DNA from: Mariprofundus aestuarium
GTDB taxonomy: Bacteria > Pseudomonadota > Zetaproteobacteria > Mariprofundales > Mariprofundaceae
Assembly: GCF_002795805.1 (NCBI RefSeq)
Contig: NZ_CP018799.1
Span: 1-64,000, forward strand
DNA length: 64,000 nt
Direction of reading: 5' to 3'
The notes under the pieces were generated by a model that was not told where the DNA came from, searched no databases, and worked only from the letters and a program-made list of their open reading frames with translations. Of this stretch, positions 62,435-64,000 are shown piece after piece (within the stretch, counting starts at the first letter, position 1; every line of letters begins with the position of its first letter). Both the position numbers and the translations under genes were made by a program.

Positions 62435-64000
62435 TTAGGGCGAAACCTTCAGGTTACAGACAGTAAACAGCGCGGGCTGGTTGCTCGAAAAGGCAAGCAG
62501 TTGCCCAAGCTGTCTGACCTCCTGCAGCCATGGTGCTGCCTTTGTCACAGCCGTCATCCCTGTAAATGGATCGCCGCCCAGCACCTGCGTAATCATAGCA
62601 TCTGCGCTGCCAAGCAGTTTCATCATCAGCATCTCCCTGAAGCTTTGCGGCGGCGTGATCCACACCGCAGAGTAGGATTCGACACCCGCATGCCTTGCTG
62701 CAGCTGCGACGGCATCGTCAAAGCCGCCGAGGCTATCGATTAGCCCCAGTCGCTTGGCATCCAAGCCTGTCCAGACCCTGCCCTCAGCAAGTTTCCCGAC
62801 TTCAGCAGGTTCTATGCCGCGATCCGTTGATACCAGGCCCAGAAAACGGCTATAAACATACTGGACCGAGAGTTGAATGACCTTTTTTAGCTCATCAGGC
62901 AGTGGCCTGTCGGCTCGCACACCACCTGCAACTGAGGTTGTTCCCAGCCCATCACTGTGGACACCGAGCTTTTCCAGCCCCTTGCCGACATTAGCCAGCA
63001 CCCCGAATGCGCCGATAGAGCCGGTAATCGTCGTAGGTGAGGCCCATATTTCGTCGGCAGGTGCTGCAATCATGTAGCCGCCAGAAGCCGCCATGCCACT
63101 CATGGATGCGATCACCGGCTTGCCCGCCGCCTTCAGTCGCAGAATTTCGCTGCGGATCATCTCTGAGGCCGGCGCACTGCCGCCGGGGCTGTCGATGCGC
63201 AACACCACCGCCTTGATGGCAGGATCGCGACGTGCCTCTGCCAACATCTCCAGCATCGAGGTGCTGCCAACACTGCCTGCCGGCTGTTTGCCATCCAGAA
63301 TCATGCCACTGGCGGAGATAATACCGATTCGGTTATCCTGCATCGTTTCAGGCTGGTCGCCGATCACAGCAAGGTACTCCTTGAAATCAACAGACGGGTA
63401 ATCGCCACTTTCAACACCCATGGCGCCTGCTATATAACTCTCAATACCGCCGGGGCTGGCCAGCTGATCGGCCAGTCCTTCTGCCTTGGCCAACTCGGCA
63501 AGGCTTCCGTTGTGCTGTGCCAGATAGAGGGAGGGGTGATCCAGCACCTGCTGTATCCGCTCCGGTTTGATATTGCGCAGAGCTGAGATGTCGTTTTTAT
63601 ACGCTGACCACAACTGGCCGAGAAGCACCTTATTGGCCTCACGGTCCTCTTTTGACATATCGTTGCGCACCAGTGGCTCAGCAGCTGCCTTATACTCTCC
63701 CGCCCTGAACAGCTGCACATCCACATCGAGCTTTTTCAGCGCATCCTTGAAATAGTTACGGTAGATGCTGAAACCCTCAATGGCCACAACCCCCAAAGGA
63801 TCGAGAAATACCCGGTCGGCCGTGGCTGCAAGGTAATACTGGGTCTGGCTATAGTTGGGACCTACAGCCACCACCATCTTGCCGGATGCCTTGAATGATT
63901 CGATAGCGCCCCGCAACTCCTGCAGCTTAGGCAGGGCCGCCCCTCCCATCTCATCCAGCTTGAGCACCATCATGCGAATTCGCTCATCATCTGCAGCATG
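62435..64000 (-). CDS. sppA: Signal peptide peptidase SppA (67K type), truncated by the window edge
   Basis: SppA is the inner-membrane Ser-Lys protease that degrades cleaved signal peptides. The visible part (about 521 residues) has the catalytic Lys in FRAGEYKAAAEPLV, in the N-terminal half. The nucleophile Ser is in SMSGMAASGGYMIAAPADE, in the C-terminal half, preceded by RIDSPGGSAPASEM. This two-domain arrangement is the long form. The frame is open to the window edge, so the first roughly 80 residues, including the membrane anchor, lie outside. Its 3' end precedes the cus-operon head gene by 43 nt. Confidence 0.95.
   Translation of the reverse strand, partial: HAADDERIRMMVLKLDEMGGAALPKLQELRGAIESFKASGKMVVAVGPNYSQTQYYLAATADRVFLDPLGVVAIEGFSIYRNYFKDALKKLDVDVQLFRAGEYKAAAEPLVRNDMSKEDREANKVLLGQLWSAYKNDISALRNIKPERIQQVLDHPSLYLAQHNGSLAELAKAEGLADQLASPGGIESYIAGAMGVESGDYPSVDFKEYLAVIGDQPETMQDNRIGIISASGMILDGKQPAGSVGSTSMLEMLAEARRDPAIKAVVLRIDSPGGSAPASEMIRSEILRLKAAGKPVIASMSGMAASGGYMIAAPADEIWASPTTITGSIGAFGVLANVGKGLEKLGVHSDGLGTTSVAGGVRADRPLPDELKKVIQLSVQYVYSRFLGLVSTDRGIEPAEVGKLAEGRVWTGLDAKRLGLIDSLGGFDDAVAAAARHAGVESYSAVWITPPQSFREMLMMKLLGSADAMITQVLGGDPFTGMTAVTKAAPWLQEVRQLGQLLAFSSNQPALFTVCNLKVSP

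Overview
The window reads as the chromosomal origin region of a Gram-negative bacterium, most likely a proteobacterium. It opens with dnaA, a 1-kb non-coding origin-like spacer, then dnaN, recF and gyrB. Outer-membrane proteins (MipA/OmpV, an OprB-like porin, a TolC-like channel), lipoproteins and a system II cytochrome c maturation pair (ResB/CcsA) support a Gram-negative, cytochrome-rich respirer. The mixture of c-type heme proteins, including a short Cyc2-like cytochrome head, and a Cus metal efflux system would suit an iron-oxidising Zetaproteobacterium such as Mariprofundus. That placement is inference from gene style only. No rRNA or tRNA genes, CRISPR arrays or insertion sequences were seen. 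Almost everything is core housekeeping, tightly packed with many 1-19 nt overlaps.

Layout. 0.1-8.8 kb: replication genes running into purM-purN. 8.9-11.8 kb: an OmpR-type two-component pair and a Nudix hydrolase. 11.8-15.2 kb: a translationally coupled bioF-bioH-bioC-bioD operon on the minus strand. 15.2-17.6 kb: frameshifted comF, glutaredoxin, beta-carbonic anhydrase, rsmA. 17.7-23 kb: tpiA-secG, two tiny secreted proteins, a PfkB kinase, MipA, and an unusual pair: a pyrimidine-dimer-glycosylase-like domain fused to DUF1722, followed by a TudS-type (DUF523) desulfidase. 23-30 kb: CBS protein plus ArsB/NhaD-type permease, an O-methyltransferase, two secreted EF-hand proteins around a DUF457 membrane protein, a flavodoxin-type reductase and a glycosyltransferase. 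29.7-34 kb: hemC, rsmD and a two-gene M16 peptidase complex. 34-39.5 kb: a heme-sensor GGDEF protein and purH-purD-purE-tsaC. 39.6-44.6 kb: resB-ccsA, galU, tsaB and a low-molecular-weight phosphatase. 44.6-49 kb: xseB-ispA-dxs-tlyA and lipB. 49-54.9 kb: an OprB-like porin, a small acidic protein, a TolB-like propeller, an HxlR regulator facing a DUF4442 gene and an isomerase remnant, and a GAF-PP2C phosphatase. 54.9-62.4 kb: a copper/silver efflux operon (DUF2946-like protein, CusC, CusB, CusA, DUF411 protein, TlpA thioredoxin). The window ends inside sppA.

Functional threads: de novo purine synthesis (purM, N, H, D, E), biotin synthesis up to dethiobiotin (bioF, H, C, D; no bioA or bioB here), isoprenoid supply (dxs, ispA), tRNA t6A synthesis (tsaB, tsaC), cytochrome c assembly and envelope metal resistance. 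The most novel item is the two-gene module at 21.8-23.0 kb. It joins a DNA photoproduct-repair fold to the DUF1722/DUF523 pair known for removing tRNA 4-thiouridine, suggesting a combined UV response. Other oddities are a 250-bp duplication in the origin spacer, a histidine kinase without a standard start codon, a degenerate GGDEF protein with an intact inhibitory site, and two broken genes (comF and an HCCA isomerase).
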